From: Ottowia testudinis
Lineage (GTDB): Bacteria > Pseudomonadota > Gammaproteobacteria > Burkholderiales > Burkholderiaceae_C
NCBI RefSeq assembly: GCF_017498525.1
Contig: NZ_CP071796.1
Span: 1,674,001-1,738,000, forward strand
Reading direction: 5' to 3'
Length of the DNA stretch: 64,000 bases
Numbering within the stretch: the first letter of the stretch is position 1; every line of letters starts with the position of its first letter. A program made the translations under genes and the position numbers. The notes below the pieces were generated by a model. The model was not told where the DNA came from, did not search any database, and worked only from the letters and a program-made list of their open reading frames with translations. This document shows, piece after piece, positions 46,947-54,265 of the stretch.

Positions 46947-46965
46947 GCGGTGTGGCTGCTTTTAT

Positions 46966-47014
46966 TTTGATAGCTGCTTGCGCTTGCTGCACAAGCGCAA
47001 ACCCCTTTTTTTGT
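46966..47014 (+). repeat. Dispersed repeat family B, copy between convergent membrane protein genes
   Basis: TTTTGATAGCTGCTTGCGCT, TGCTG-like loop, CACAAGCGCAAACCCC. The T-rich right edge follows the stem and could also end transcription. Confidence 0.8.
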
Positions 47015-47025
47015 TCAAAAAATAG

Positions 47026-47850
47026 TCAAGCCCCCGCCGCCAGCAGGCCCTTGTGGAGCATGTACAGCGCCAGCGTGAACAACACCAGGGCAAAGACGCG
47101 CTTGAGTTTTTTGACTGGCAGCGCGTGTGCCGCCCGCGCGCCCAGCGGTGCCATCAGCACGCTGCAGCTGGCAATCACCACCAGCGCCGGCAGCCACAGG
47201 TAGCCGAAAGCGTGCGGCGGCAGGCCCTGCAGCCCCTGGCCGGCGATCACGTAGCCCACCACGTTGGCCAGCGCGATCGGAAAGCCCAGCGCCGCGCTGG
47301 TGGCCACCGCGTTGTGGATGGCGACGTTGCACCACGTCATGAAAGGTACCGACACAAAGCCGCCGCCCGCGCCCACCAGCCCCGACAAAAAGCCGATGAT
47401 CCCACCCGCGCCCAACAGCCCCGGCGTGCCGGGCAACTGGCGCGTGGGCGCCGGCTTTTTGTCCAGAAACATCTGCGAGCCCGAAAACGTCACAAAGGCG
47501 GCAAAGACGAAGTACAGCGCCGCCCCCTTGAGCAGCGCGAACACGCCCAAGCTGGCCACCATGGCCCCTAGCACGATGCCTGGCGCCAGTGCCTTGACGA
47601 TGTCCCAGCGCACCGCGCCCTTCTGGTGGTGTGCGCGCACGCTGCTGACAGAGGTGAAGATGATGGTCGCCATCGACGTGGCGATCGCCATCTTCACCGC
47701 CAAACCCGGCTCCACGCCGCGCCCGCCCAGGATCGCCGAGATGAACGGCACCATGATCATGCCCCCGCCAATGCCCAGCAGCCCGGCCAGAAAGCCGGTG
47801 GCGAGGCCGAGCGCGGCGAGTTCAAGAACGAGGAGGGGCTCGATGGGCAT
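47026..47850 (-). CDS. TauE/SafE family anion permease
   Basis: A 274-residue membrane protein with eight predicted helices, matching the sulfite/sulfoacetate exporter family. The two-fold repeat is visible: GFLAGLLGIGGGMIMVPFIS in the first half and GFLSGLVGAGGGFVSVPFMT in the second. The substrate (sulfite, organosulfonate or another anion) is unknown. The ATG at 47850 was chosen because the longer upstream frame passes through repeat A and the 6S RNA gene. Confidence 0.9.
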   Translation of the reverse strand: MPIEPLLVLELAALGLATGFLAGLLGIGGGMIMVPFISAILGGRGVEPGLAVKMAIATSMATIIFTSVSSVRAHHQKGAVRWDIVKALAPGIVLGAMVASLGVFALLKGAALYFVFAAFVTFSGSQMFLDKKPAPTRQLPGTPGLLGAGGIIGFLSGLVGAGGGFVSVPFMTWCNVAIHNAVATSAALGFPIALANVVGYVIAGQGLQGLPPHAFGYLWLPALVVIASCSVLMAPLGARAAHALPVKKLKRVFALVLFTLALYMLHKGLLAAGA

Positions 47851-47885
47851 CGTGCTTACCGCGACACAAGGATGGTCAATGACAA

Positions 47886-47993
47886 GAGGCCGCGGCGCAG
47901 GCCGTGCGGGAGCGCCGCGACCGGGCTTGCACCGGGCGCCGGCGCTGTCCCCCTCAGGGGGAAGGCGCCGTAGGCGACTCAGGGGGAGCAAAT
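47886..47993 (+). repeat. Dispersed repeat family A, copy 4
   Basis: GGCCGCGGCGCAGGCC, GGGAGCGCCGCGACCGGGC, GGCGCTGTCCCCCTCAGGGG and GGCGACTCAGGGGG, the same block order as at 3056. It lies between the 3' end of the 6S RNA gene and the permease start. Confidence 0.75.
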
Positions 47994-47997
47994 AAGG

Positions 47998-48174
47998 TGT
48001 CTGCGAATGCCACCGGACCGTCATCCTGAACGCAGGGTTCAGGTGGGCGAGGTCAGTGCCAGCCTTGGGTTCATCTGACGCGAGACGATCACGCTGGCTG
48101 GACGATGTTCCAAGCCCGTGCTCAGATGAGCATTGGTTCAAGGAAATATAAAGCCCGGCGCGCATCGCAGACGA
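47998..48174 (-). ncRNA. ssrS: 6S RNA
   Basis: The 5' end GTCTGCGATGCGCGCCGGGC pairs with the 3' end GTCCGGTGGCATTCGCAGAC (minus-strand sense), giving the long closing stem of 6S RNA. Internal CACCTGAACCC-TGC-GTTCAGG and the CTTGAACC/GGCTTGG arms match the stem-bulge plan around a large central bubble that mimics an open promoter and binds sigma-70 RNA polymerase. It follows zapA on the same strand, the usual place of ssrS in proteobacteria. TAAAAT eleven bases upstream is a plausible -10, but a family A repeat sits where the -35 should be. Ends are approximate. Confidence 0.85.
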
Positions 48175-48182
48175 GACAAATT

Positions 48183-48303
48183 TTACCCCCTGAGCCGCTG
48201 ACGCGGCGTCCCCCTTTGCTGCGAGGGGGGACGCAGCCAGTGCCCGGCGCAGGTCCGGCCACGGCGCCGCGCGCACTTCTTCGCTTGCAGCGAAGTCGAT
48301 CGT
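48183..48303 (-). repeat. Dispersed repeat family A, copy 5
   Basis: CCCCCTGAGCCGCTGACGCG, GTCCCCC...GGGGGGAC hairpin, then GTCCGGCCACGGCGCC and a short CTTCGCTTGCAGCGAAG palindrome. It lies directly upstream of the 6S RNA promoter region. Confidence 0.65.
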
Positions 48304-48337
48304 GGTAAGGCGGCGGGGGTGCCTCGCGGCTTTTTTC

Positions 48338-48376
48338 CTCCCCCTCTGAGAGAAGGTTGGGGTGAGGGCCAGCGGG
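48338..48376. repeat. REP-like element (CCCTC-rich)
   Basis: CTCCCCCTCTGAGAGAAGGT, then TGGGGTGAGGGC: a degenerate copy of the CCCTCTCCC...GGGAGAGGGTTGGGGTGAGGG element common in proteobacteria. Better copies lie inside the BtuF-like gene at 54303-54414. Confidence 0.7.
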
Positions 48377-48385
48377 GTGACCCAA

Positions 48386-48718
48386 CTACAACAGCCGCCC
48401 GTCGTCGCCCAGCGCCTGATCCAGCCGGCCCAGCAGCGCGCTCAGCGTCGCCTGTTCGGCCGCGCTCAGCGCGGGCGCCGGTGTCGCGGCGGCTGGCAGG
48501 GCGGTACCGGTCGTCCTGGGTTGCTCGGCCAACTCAAAAGCCAGGTTCAGCGACGCCAGCACGGCGATGCGGTCGCGCGCCTTGATCTTGCCGGCGTCGC
48601 GAATCTTGCACATGGCGGCGTCGACGCGCTGCACGGCCTGCTGAAGGCGTTCTTCGCCGCCCTCCGGCGCGCCCAGCAGGTAGGCTTGGCCCATGATCTT
48701 GACTTCAATTTGCTTCAT
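48386..48718 (-). CDS. zapA: Cell division protein ZapA
   Basis: A 110-residue FtsZ-associated protein that bundles protofilaments at the division site. The globular N-terminal domain (KQIEVKIMGQAYLLGAPEGG, LQQAVQRVDAAMCKIRDAG) and the following helix (KARDRIAVLASLNLAFELAE) match ZapA; the C-terminal coiled coil is short, with an Ala/Pro/Thr insertion. It overlaps the ZapB-like gene by four bases and is followed by 6S RNA. Confidence 0.93.
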   Translation of the reverse strand: MKQIEVKIMGQAYLLGAPEGGEERLQQAVQRVDAAMCKIRDAGKIKARDRIAVLASLNLAFELAEQPRTTGTALPAAATPAPALSAAEQATLSALLGRLDQALGDDGRLL

Positions 48719-48969
48719 GCCGCGCCCTCCTTGTCAGTGCCCGGTGATGGCTCGGCGGAGGGCGTGCCGGTGGGGGGCGGCAGCCGGTCGATCAACGAAT
48801 CGACCCGCGCGCGCGCCGCCATCAGGCGCGACTTGAGGTTGTCGCGCTCGTGCGTCAGCGCCTGCACCTGCTGAGTCAGCAAGTCGTTGGTGCGGCGCAG
48901 CTCGTCGTGGCGCACGAGCAGGCGCTCGACGCGCTCGGCAATCTGTTCGATCAGGGGCGGGTTCGTCAT
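48715..48969 (-). CDS. ZapB-like coiled-coil protein
   Basis: An 84-residue protein that is almost entirely a coiled coil from residue 5 to 65 (IEQIAERVERLLVRHDELRR, TNDLLTQQVQALTHERDNLK), with a Pro/Ser/Glu tail. Its size, coiled coil and overlap with zapA match the protein usually found beside zapA in Betaproteobacteria, a candidate ZapB counterpart in Z-ring assembly. The start at 48969 excludes residues that belong to the riboswitch region on the other strand. Confidence 0.8.
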   Translation of the reverse strand: MTNPPLIEQIAERVERLLVRHDELRRTNDLLTQQVQALTHERDNLKSRLMAARARVDSLIDRLPPPTGTPSAEPSPGTDKEGAA

Positions 48970-49059
48970 CGGGTGGCGCACTCGGGTCAGGCAAGCCCAA
49001 GGATTGTAGGGCGCGCGCCAGCACGGGCCGTACAATCGATGTTGTTGGTGCTCGCGCGC

Positions 49060-49278
49060 CGTGACTCTCACGGCCGCAGTTCAACGGGAAGCAGGAGGGC
49101 CGCCGATCGCCTGGATCGGTACCTAACCTGCGCTGCCCCCGCAACGGTAAGCGAACGGTGTCTTGGTTATCACGCCAGACGCCGGCTCCAGCCTCACACC
49201 GCCACTGGCTTCGATGTTGATGCCGGGAAGGCGAGGCGAACAAGGAGCGACCTTCGCCAGCCCGGATACCGGCCAACG
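49060..49278 (+). promoter_or_regulatory. Cobalamin riboswitch
   Basis: Conserved cobalamin-aptamer blocks occur in order: CGGGAAGCAGG (49086-49096), GCTGCCCCCGCAACGGTAAG (about 49133-49152), CGCCACTGGC (49201-49210), GCCGGGAAGGCGA, and the B12 box AGCCCGGATACCGGCC (49260-49275). It lies 106 bases upstream of btuB, whose expression should fall when adenosylcobalamin is plentiful. The expression platform is probably in the GC-rich stretch 49280-49383. Confidence 0.93.
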
Positions 49279-49383
49279 AGGAGGGCGTGTTCAGCGTCGG
49301 GCCGCCGTGCCCGCGCCGCGCGCCATGTTGCCCAGACGCTGGCGGGGAAGCCGGCAGGGGTGTGTGCCATCCGTGTTCCCGTC

Positions 49384-51228
49384 ATGAAAAATCCCCTGAT
49401 CCGTTTCCGGCCGGCCGCGCTGCCGCTGGCGCTGTGCTGCGCGCTGCCTGCGCTGGCGCAGTCGCCTGAGTCCGCCACCGTCGCGCAACTGGCCGCCCCC
49501 AGCTTGCCCGACACCGTGGTCACCGCCACCCGCGTGGCGCAGCCGCTGACCGACGTGCTGGCCGACGTCACCTTGATCGATGAGCCGCAGATCCGCCAGA
49601 GCGGCGCCGTCAACATCGCCGACCTTCTGCAGCGCCAGCCGGGGCTGGAGCTGTCGCGCAACGGCGGCCCCGGTACCACCACCAGCCTGTTCATGCGCGG
49701 CGCCGACAACCGTTTCACCGCCGTGTACATCGACGGCGTGCGTGTCGACACGCAGTCCGGCAGCGGCGGCGCGCCGTGGGAAGCGCTGGCGCTGGGCCAG
49801 ATCGAGCGCATCGAGATCGTGCGCGGCCCGGCCGCCGCCGTGTATGGCTCCGACGCCATCGCTGGGGTGGTGCAGATCTTCACCAAAAAGGGCGAAGGCC
49901 CGTTCACACCTTACGTGGGTGTGGGCGTGGGCAACCGCCGCACCGGCAAGCTGGAGGCCGGTTTTTCCGGCCAAAGCGGCGCGGTCGATTACGCGCTGGG
50001 CGCTGAGCGCGCCATCAGCCGCGGCTTCAACAACAAGCCCGCGGGCAACCCCGACGTCGACGGCTACCGCCAAAGCGCGGCCAGCGGGCGCCTGGGCTGG
50101 CAGGTCAACGGCGCGCACCGCCTGGACCTGAGCGGCGTCTACACCGGCATGGACGCTCAGTACGATGGCTTTACCCCCGGCCTGGACGACCACGGCCTCA
50201 ACCAACTGGCCACCTTGGGTGCCAGTTGGTCGGCGCAGTGGAGCAAGGCCTACAGCACGCGCCTGTCGGTGAGCGAATCGCGGCAACGCTACGAGACCAC
50301 GCCCAGCCCCTACCTGAGCAAAACCAGCCTGCGCAACGTCCTGCTGCAAAACGAATGGCGGCAGGGCAACCACCTGCTGACCGCCAGCCTGGAGCGGCGC
50401 GAGGATCACCTGGTCAACGCCCCCATCGACCGCGGCCGCCACCAGAACGGCATCGCCCTGGGTTACGGCTACAGCGGCGGCGCGCACACGCTGCAACTCA
50501 ACCTGCGGCACGACCGCGACAGCGAGTTCGGCGGCCAGACCACCGGCGGCGCGGCCTATGGCTACGCCTTCGCGCCCGGCTGGCGCGCCACGGCGGCGGC
50601 GGGCACGGCGTTTCGCGTGCCTACGCTCTACCAGCGCTTCAGCCAATACGGCCAGCCGGCGCTGCAGCCCGAGAAAAGCCGCAACGTCGAAATCGGCCTG
50701 CACTGGGCGCAAGGCGGCAGCCGTGTTGGCGTTACGGCTTATCGCAACAACGTCAGCAACCTCATCACATTTGGCGCGGCCGGCCCCTGCGGCGATGCCT
50801 TCGGCTGCTACGAAAACACCGGCCGCGCGCGGCTGCAGGGCGTCACGCTGTCGGGTGCGCACCGGCTGGCCAGCGTCAACCTGGGCGGCTCGATCGACTG
50901 GATGCAGCCCAAGGACGCGGTCACCGGCAAGCTGCTGGCGCGGCGCGCCCAGCGCACCCTGAAGCTGAACGCCGACACCCGCGTGGCCGGCTGGACGCTG
51001 GGCGCCGAGTGGCAGGCGGTGAGCGCGCGCTGGGACAACGCCGCCAACACCCAGCGCCTGGGCGGCTACGGCCTGGTCAACCTGTACGCCAGCACCATCC
51101 TTGCGCGCGAGTGGAGTCTGCTGGCGCGCATCGACAACCTGGCGGACAAGACCTATCAGGTGGCGCGCGGTTACGCCACGCCGGGGCGCACGATTTACGT
51201 CGGCTTGCGCTGGACGCCGCGGTCATGA
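49384..51228 (+). CDS. btuB: TonB-dependent vitamin B12 receptor
   Basis: A 614-residue outer-membrane transporter. After a signal peptide (residues 1-21), a TonB box-like DTVVTATR starts the plug domain, which contains LLQRQPGLELSRNGGPGTTT, MRGADNRFTAVYIDGVRVD and IEIVRGPAAAVYGSDAIAGV. The 22-strand barrel follows and ends with TIYVGLRWTPRS. The upstream cobalamin riboswitch makes B12 or a related corrinoid the ligand. The start at 49384 gives the signal peptide. Confidence 0.95.
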   Translation: MKNPLIRFRPAALPLALCCALPALAQSPESATVAQLAAPSLPDTVVTATRVAQPLTDVLADVTLIDEPQIRQSGAVNIADLLQRQPGLELSRNGGPGTTTSLFMRGADNRFTAVYIDGVRVDTQSGSGGAPWEALALGQIERIEIVRGPAAAVYGSDAIAGVVQIFTKKGEGPFTPYVGVGVGNRRTGKLEAGFSGQSGAVDYALGAERAISRGFNNKPAGNPDVDGYRQSAASGRLGWQVNGAHRLDLSGVYTGMDAQYDGFTPGLDDHGLNQLATLGASWSAQWSKAYSTRLSVSESRQRYETTPSPYLSKTSLRNVLLQNEWRQGNHLLTASLERREDHLVNAPIDRGRHQNGIALGYGYSGGAHTLQLNLRHDRDSEFGGQTTGGAAYGYAFAPGWRATAAAGTAFRVPTLYQRFSQYGQPALQPEKSRNVEIGLHWAQGGSRVGVTAYRNNVSNLITFGAAGPCGDAFGCYENTGRARLQGVTLSGAHRLASVNLGGSIDWMQPKDAVTGKLLARRAQRTLKLNADTRVAGWTLGAEWQAVSARWDNAANTQRLGGYGLVNLYASTILAREWSLLARIDNLADKTYQVARGYATPGRTIYVGLRWTPRS

Positions 51229-51268
51229 GGGCGCAATGGTCGGCGCCCATTGAGCGGCGCCAGCGATG

Positions 51269-51384
51269 GTTTTTGATGTTTTCTTGAACGCAAAGAACGC
51301 AAAGATCACGCAAAAGTCGCAAAAAACTCATCAATAAAAACTTTTGCGACCTTTGCGAAACCTCTGCGCCCTTTGCGTTCAAAG
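51269..51384 (+). repeat. Dispersed repeat family C, copy 1
   Basis: TTTTGATGTTTTCTTGAACG, then GCAAAG-spaced motifs (GAACGCAAAG, ATCACGCAAA), and a mirror half ending CCCTTTGCGTTCAAAG. The outer GAACGCAAAG and CTTTGCGTTC are inverted. It separates btuB from cobB. The copy at 58866 is the same element reversed. Confidence 0.8.
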
Positions 51385-51442
51385 CTATCCGGCTTCAGCA
51401 TGAACAACGCCTATTGCCCGCATCAACCCTGCGCGACCAGCT

Positions 51443-52837
51443 ATGAATACTGAAGCAACCTGCCCCGCCTTGCTGATCGCCGCCCCGTCTTCTGGTCAGG
51501 GCAAAACGACGGTGGTGGCCGCGCTGGCGCGCCTGTTGGCGCGGCGCGGCTGGCGGGTGCGCGTGTTCAAGTGCGGGCCGGACTTTCTCGACCCGTTTTG
51601 GCACCAGTTGGCCAGCGGCGCGCCGGTGCACAACCTCGATCTGTGGATGACGGGCGAGGCCGACGTGCGCGCCCGCCTGCACGCCGCCGCGCAAGAGGCC
51701 GACGTGATCCTGATCGAGGGCGTGATGGGGCTGCACGACGGCACGCCGAGCGCCGCCGATCTGGCGCGCCTGCTGGGCATTCCCGTGCTGGCCGTGGTGC
51801 AGGTGGGCGCCATGGCGCAAACGCTGGGCGCGCTGGCGCACGGCTTGCGGCGCTACAAGCAAGAGAGCGCTGGGCGATTGCCGTGGGCCGGCGTGCTAGG
51901 CAATGGCGTGGCCAGCGAGGGCCACGCCGCGCTGCTGCGCGAATCGATCGAGCCGCCCGGCGACTGGCTGGGCCACCTGCCCAAAAGCGAGGCCATGCAC
52001 CTGCCCGAGCGGCACCTGGGCCTGGTGGCCGCGCACGAGTTGGGGCAGGCCGAGGCGCTGGCCCGATTGGACGCCGCCGCCGATCTGCTGGCGGCCACCC
52101 CCCTGGGCGCGCTGTCGCTGCACGACTGGCGCGCCCGCTGGGCCGTGGCGTTCAGCCCGCCAGCGGCCGATGCCGTGCCGCCCCTGTTGGCTGGCCTCAC
52201 CGTGGCGGTGGCGCGTGATGCGGCGTTCGCCTTCATCTACCCCGCCAATATTGAAACGCTGCAGGCGCTGGGCGCGCAGGTCGCGTTTTTCTCGTCCTTG
52301 GGCGGCGATGCGCTGCCCGCCTGCGACGCGGTTTGGCTGCCCGGCGGCTACCCCGAGTTGCACGCCGCCGCGCTGGCCGCGCGCACCGATCTGCGCGATC
52401 AACTGCACGCCCACGCCGCGGCGGGCAAGCCGATCTGGGCTGAGTGCGGCGGCATGATGGCGCTGTTTGACGAACTGGTCACCGCTGACGGCGGCACGCA
52501 CGCCATGTGGGGCCTGCTGCCGGGGCGCGTGTGCATGCAGAAGAAGCTGGCGGGCCTGGGCATGCAGCACTGGGCGCCGCCCGTGGCTGGCGCCGAGCCG
52601 TTGCGCGGCCACACCTTTCACTATTCCCGCTGCGAGACGCCGCTGGCCCCCATCGCCCACACCCAGCCCGCCGCCGGCAGCGCGCGGCGCGGAGGCGAGA
52701 CCGTCTACGCCGGCGGGCCGCGCGGCAACGTACGTGCGAGCTACTTTCACGCCTGGTTTGCCTCCAGCCCGCAGGCTGCGGCGGCCTTGTTTTCAAGCGA
52801 TTTGGGTCACTTGTCCTCGGGGAATCTGGACAGTTAG
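51443..52837 (+). CDS. cobB: Cobyrinate a,c-diamide synthase
   Basis: A 464-residue CobB/CbiA amidotransferase that uses glutamine and ATP to amidate the a and c side chains of (cobalt-)cobyrinic acid. The N-terminal P-loop-type domain begins LLIAAPSSGQGKTTVVAALA with VFKCGPDFLDPFWHQ. The C-terminal class I glutamine amidotransferase domain has the nucleophile Cys in PIWAECGGMMALF and LPGGYPEL. The start codon lies within AGCTATG, like that of the next gene. The unusual distance from the riboswitch (with repeat C between) suggests its own promoter or read-through. Confidence 0.95.
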   Translation: MNTEATCPALLIAAPSSGQGKTTVVAALARLLARRGWRVRVFKCGPDFLDPFWHQLASGAPVHNLDLWMTGEADVRARLHAAAQEADVILIEGVMGLHDGTPSAADLARLLGIPVLAVVQVGAMAQTLGALAHGLRRYKQESAGRLPWAGVLGNGVASEGHAALLRESIEPPGDWLGHLPKSEAMHLPERHLGLVAAHELGQAEALARLDAAADLLAATPLGALSLHDWRARWAVAFSPPAADAVPPLLAGLTVAVARDAAFAFIYPANIETLQALGAQVAFFSSLGGDALPACDAVWLPGGYPELHAAALAARTDLRDQLHAHAAAGKPIWAECGGMMALFDELVTADGGTHAMWGLLPGRVCMQKKLAGLGMQHWAPPVAGAEPLRGHTFHYSRCETPLAPIAHTQPAAGSARRGGETVYAGGPRGNVRASYFHAWFASSPQAAAALFSSDLGHLSSGNLDS

Positions 52838-52839
52838 CT

Positions 52840-53682
52840 ATGAAATCAGAAGCAAACCTGATTCCCGCGCAGTTCAGCGGCCCGCAGCGCATCGTCTGCT
52901 TGACGGAAGAGACCACCGAGTGGCTGTACCTGCTGGGAGAAGAGGCGCGCATCGCTGGCATCAGCGGTTTCACGGTGCGCCCGCGCCGCGCGCGCGACGA
53001 AAAATCCAGGGTCAGCGCCTTCACCAGCGCCAAGATCGACAAGATTCTGGCGCTTGAGCCCGACCTGGTGCTGGGCTTTTCCGACATGCAGGCCGACATC
53101 GCCGCGCAACTGATCCGCGCGGGCGTGCCGGTGATGGTGTTCAACCAGCGCAGCGTGGCGCAGATCTTCGACATGCTGGCGCAGGTGGCGGCGATGGTTG
53201 GCGCCGCCGAACGCGGGCAAACGCTGCTGCTTCAATATCGAGAGCGGCTGGCGCTGATGGATCAAGCGGTGCAAGCCCAAATGGCCCAAGGCCGGCGGCG
53301 CCCGCGCGTGTATTTCGAGGAGTGGGACGAGCCGCCCATCAGCGGCATCCGCTGGGTGTCGGAGCTGGTGCGCATTGCGGGCGGCGACGATTGCTTTCCC
53401 GAACTGGCGGCCGAGCCGCTGGGCAAGCAGCGCATCATTGCCGACCCGCTGGAGGTGGTGCGGCGCGCGCCCGACATCATCATCGGCTCATGGTGCGGCA
53501 AGAAGTTCCGGCCTGAGAAAGTGGCGGCGCGCCCGGGTTGGCAAGACGTGCCCGCCGTGCGCCACGCCCAGTTGTTCGAGATCAAGTCCCCCGACATCCT
53601 GCAACCCGGCCCAGCGGCGCTGACCGATGGGGCCGAACAGCTGCACCGCATCGTCATGCAGTGGATGGACGCGCATGGCTGA
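52840..53682 (+). CDS. BtuF-like cobalamin-binding protein without a signal peptide
   Basis: A 280-residue protein of the helical-backbone metal-receptor class (PF01497 type). The first strand RIVCLTEETTEWLYLLGEEA, the helix ALEPDLVLGFSDMQADIAAQ and the late PGWQDVPAVRHAQLFEI match B12-binding periplasmic proteins. There is no signal peptide from the likely start at 52840, and the upstream in-frame residues overlap cobB, so it may be cytosolic. It sits between cobB and cobU. It could bind corrinoid intermediates or be exported by another route; the ligand is inferred only from context. Confidence 0.82.
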   Translation: MKSEANLIPAQFSGPQRIVCLTEETTEWLYLLGEEARIAGISGFTVRPRRARDEKSRVSAFTSAKIDKILALEPDLVLGFSDMQADIAAQLIRAGVPVMVFNQRSVAQIFDMLAQVAAMVGAAERGQTLLLQYRERLALMDQAVQAQMAQGRRRPRVYFEEWDEPPISGIRWVSELVRIAGGDDCFPELAAEPLGKQRIIADPLEVVRRAPDIIIGSWCGKKFRPEKVAARPGWQDVPAVRHAQLFEIKSPDILQPGPAALTDGAEQLHRIVMQWMDAHG

Positions 53683-54265
53683 GGCGCTCCCCATCGCCCG
53701 CAGCGAACTCATCCTGGGCGGCCAGAAAAGCGGCAAGTCGCGCCGCGCTGAAAACCTGGCCGCCGCCTGGCTGGCGCAATCGCCCGGCCACCGCGCCGTG
53801 CTGATCGCCACGGCCGAGGCGCACGACGACGAGATGCGCGCGCGCATCGCCCACCACCAGCGCGAGCGCGCTGAGCGCGTGCCGGGCATGGACACCGTCG
53901 AAGCGCCGCGCGCGTTGCACGCCGCCATCGCGCAAGCGGGCGGCGGCGAGACCTTGCGTGTCGTTGACTGTCTGACGCTGTGGCTGACGCAGCAGATGAT
54001 GCCGCTTGTTGAATATGAATCAAATGAGCCTCCAGCGCTTGACTGGAAAGCGCGAGCAGCTATGTTTTTAGAAGCAATCGAATCCTGCCCCGGCCCCATC
54101 GTGCTGGTCGGCAACGAGATCGGCCTGGGCGTCATCCCGCTCGGGCGCGAGGTGCGAGCGTTCGTGGATGCGCTGGGCAGCCTCAACCAACAGGTGGCCG
54201 CCGTGTGCGAGCGCGTGACGTTGATGGCGGCAGGGCTGCCGCTTTACTTGAAAGGCGCGCCATGA
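53675..54265 (+). CDS. cobU: Adenosylcobinamide kinase / guanylyltransferase
   Basis: A 196-residue bifunctional enzyme that phosphorylates adenosylcobinamide and transfers GMP to it before lower-ligand attachment. The P-loop GGQKSGKSRRAE starts near residue 16; the guanylylation His region is IAHHQRERAERVP; LTLWLTQQM and IVLVGNEIGLGVIPLGREVR are diagnostic. Codons at 54007-54076 switch to an AT-rich style and match a reverse family B repeat, translated as ESNEPPALDWKARAAMFLEA; the frame is kept and length is near normal. The start at 53675 overlaps the previous gene by eight bases, and the stop overlaps the next gene. Confidence 0.93.
   Translation: MAEALPIARSELILGGQKSGKSRRAENLAAAWLAQSPGHRAVLIATAEAHDDEMRARIAHHQRERAERVPGMDTVEAPRALHAAIAQAGGGETLRVVDCLTLWLTQQMMPLVEYESNEPPALDWKARAAMFLEAIESCPGPIVLVGNEIGLGVIPLGREVRAFVDALGSLNQQVAAVCERVTLMAAGLPLYLKGAP
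54028..54076 (-). repeat. Family B repeat inside cobU
   Basis: CTCCAGCGCTTGACTGGAAA, then GCGCGAGCAGCTATGTTTTT, against the intergenic form CGCTTGATGGGCAAGCGCGA, GCAGCTAT. The core AAGCGCGAGCAGCTAT is identical over 16 bases. It is read in frame as part of CobU. Confidence 0.75.

Noticed and set aside
48700..49380. A CRISPR-like or tandem-repeat reading of the GC-rich region before btuB
   Set aside because: The repeated-looking GGCGAGGCGAAC and GGCCGCC blocks are explained by paired arms of the cobalamin riboswitch; there are no regularly spaced repeats.
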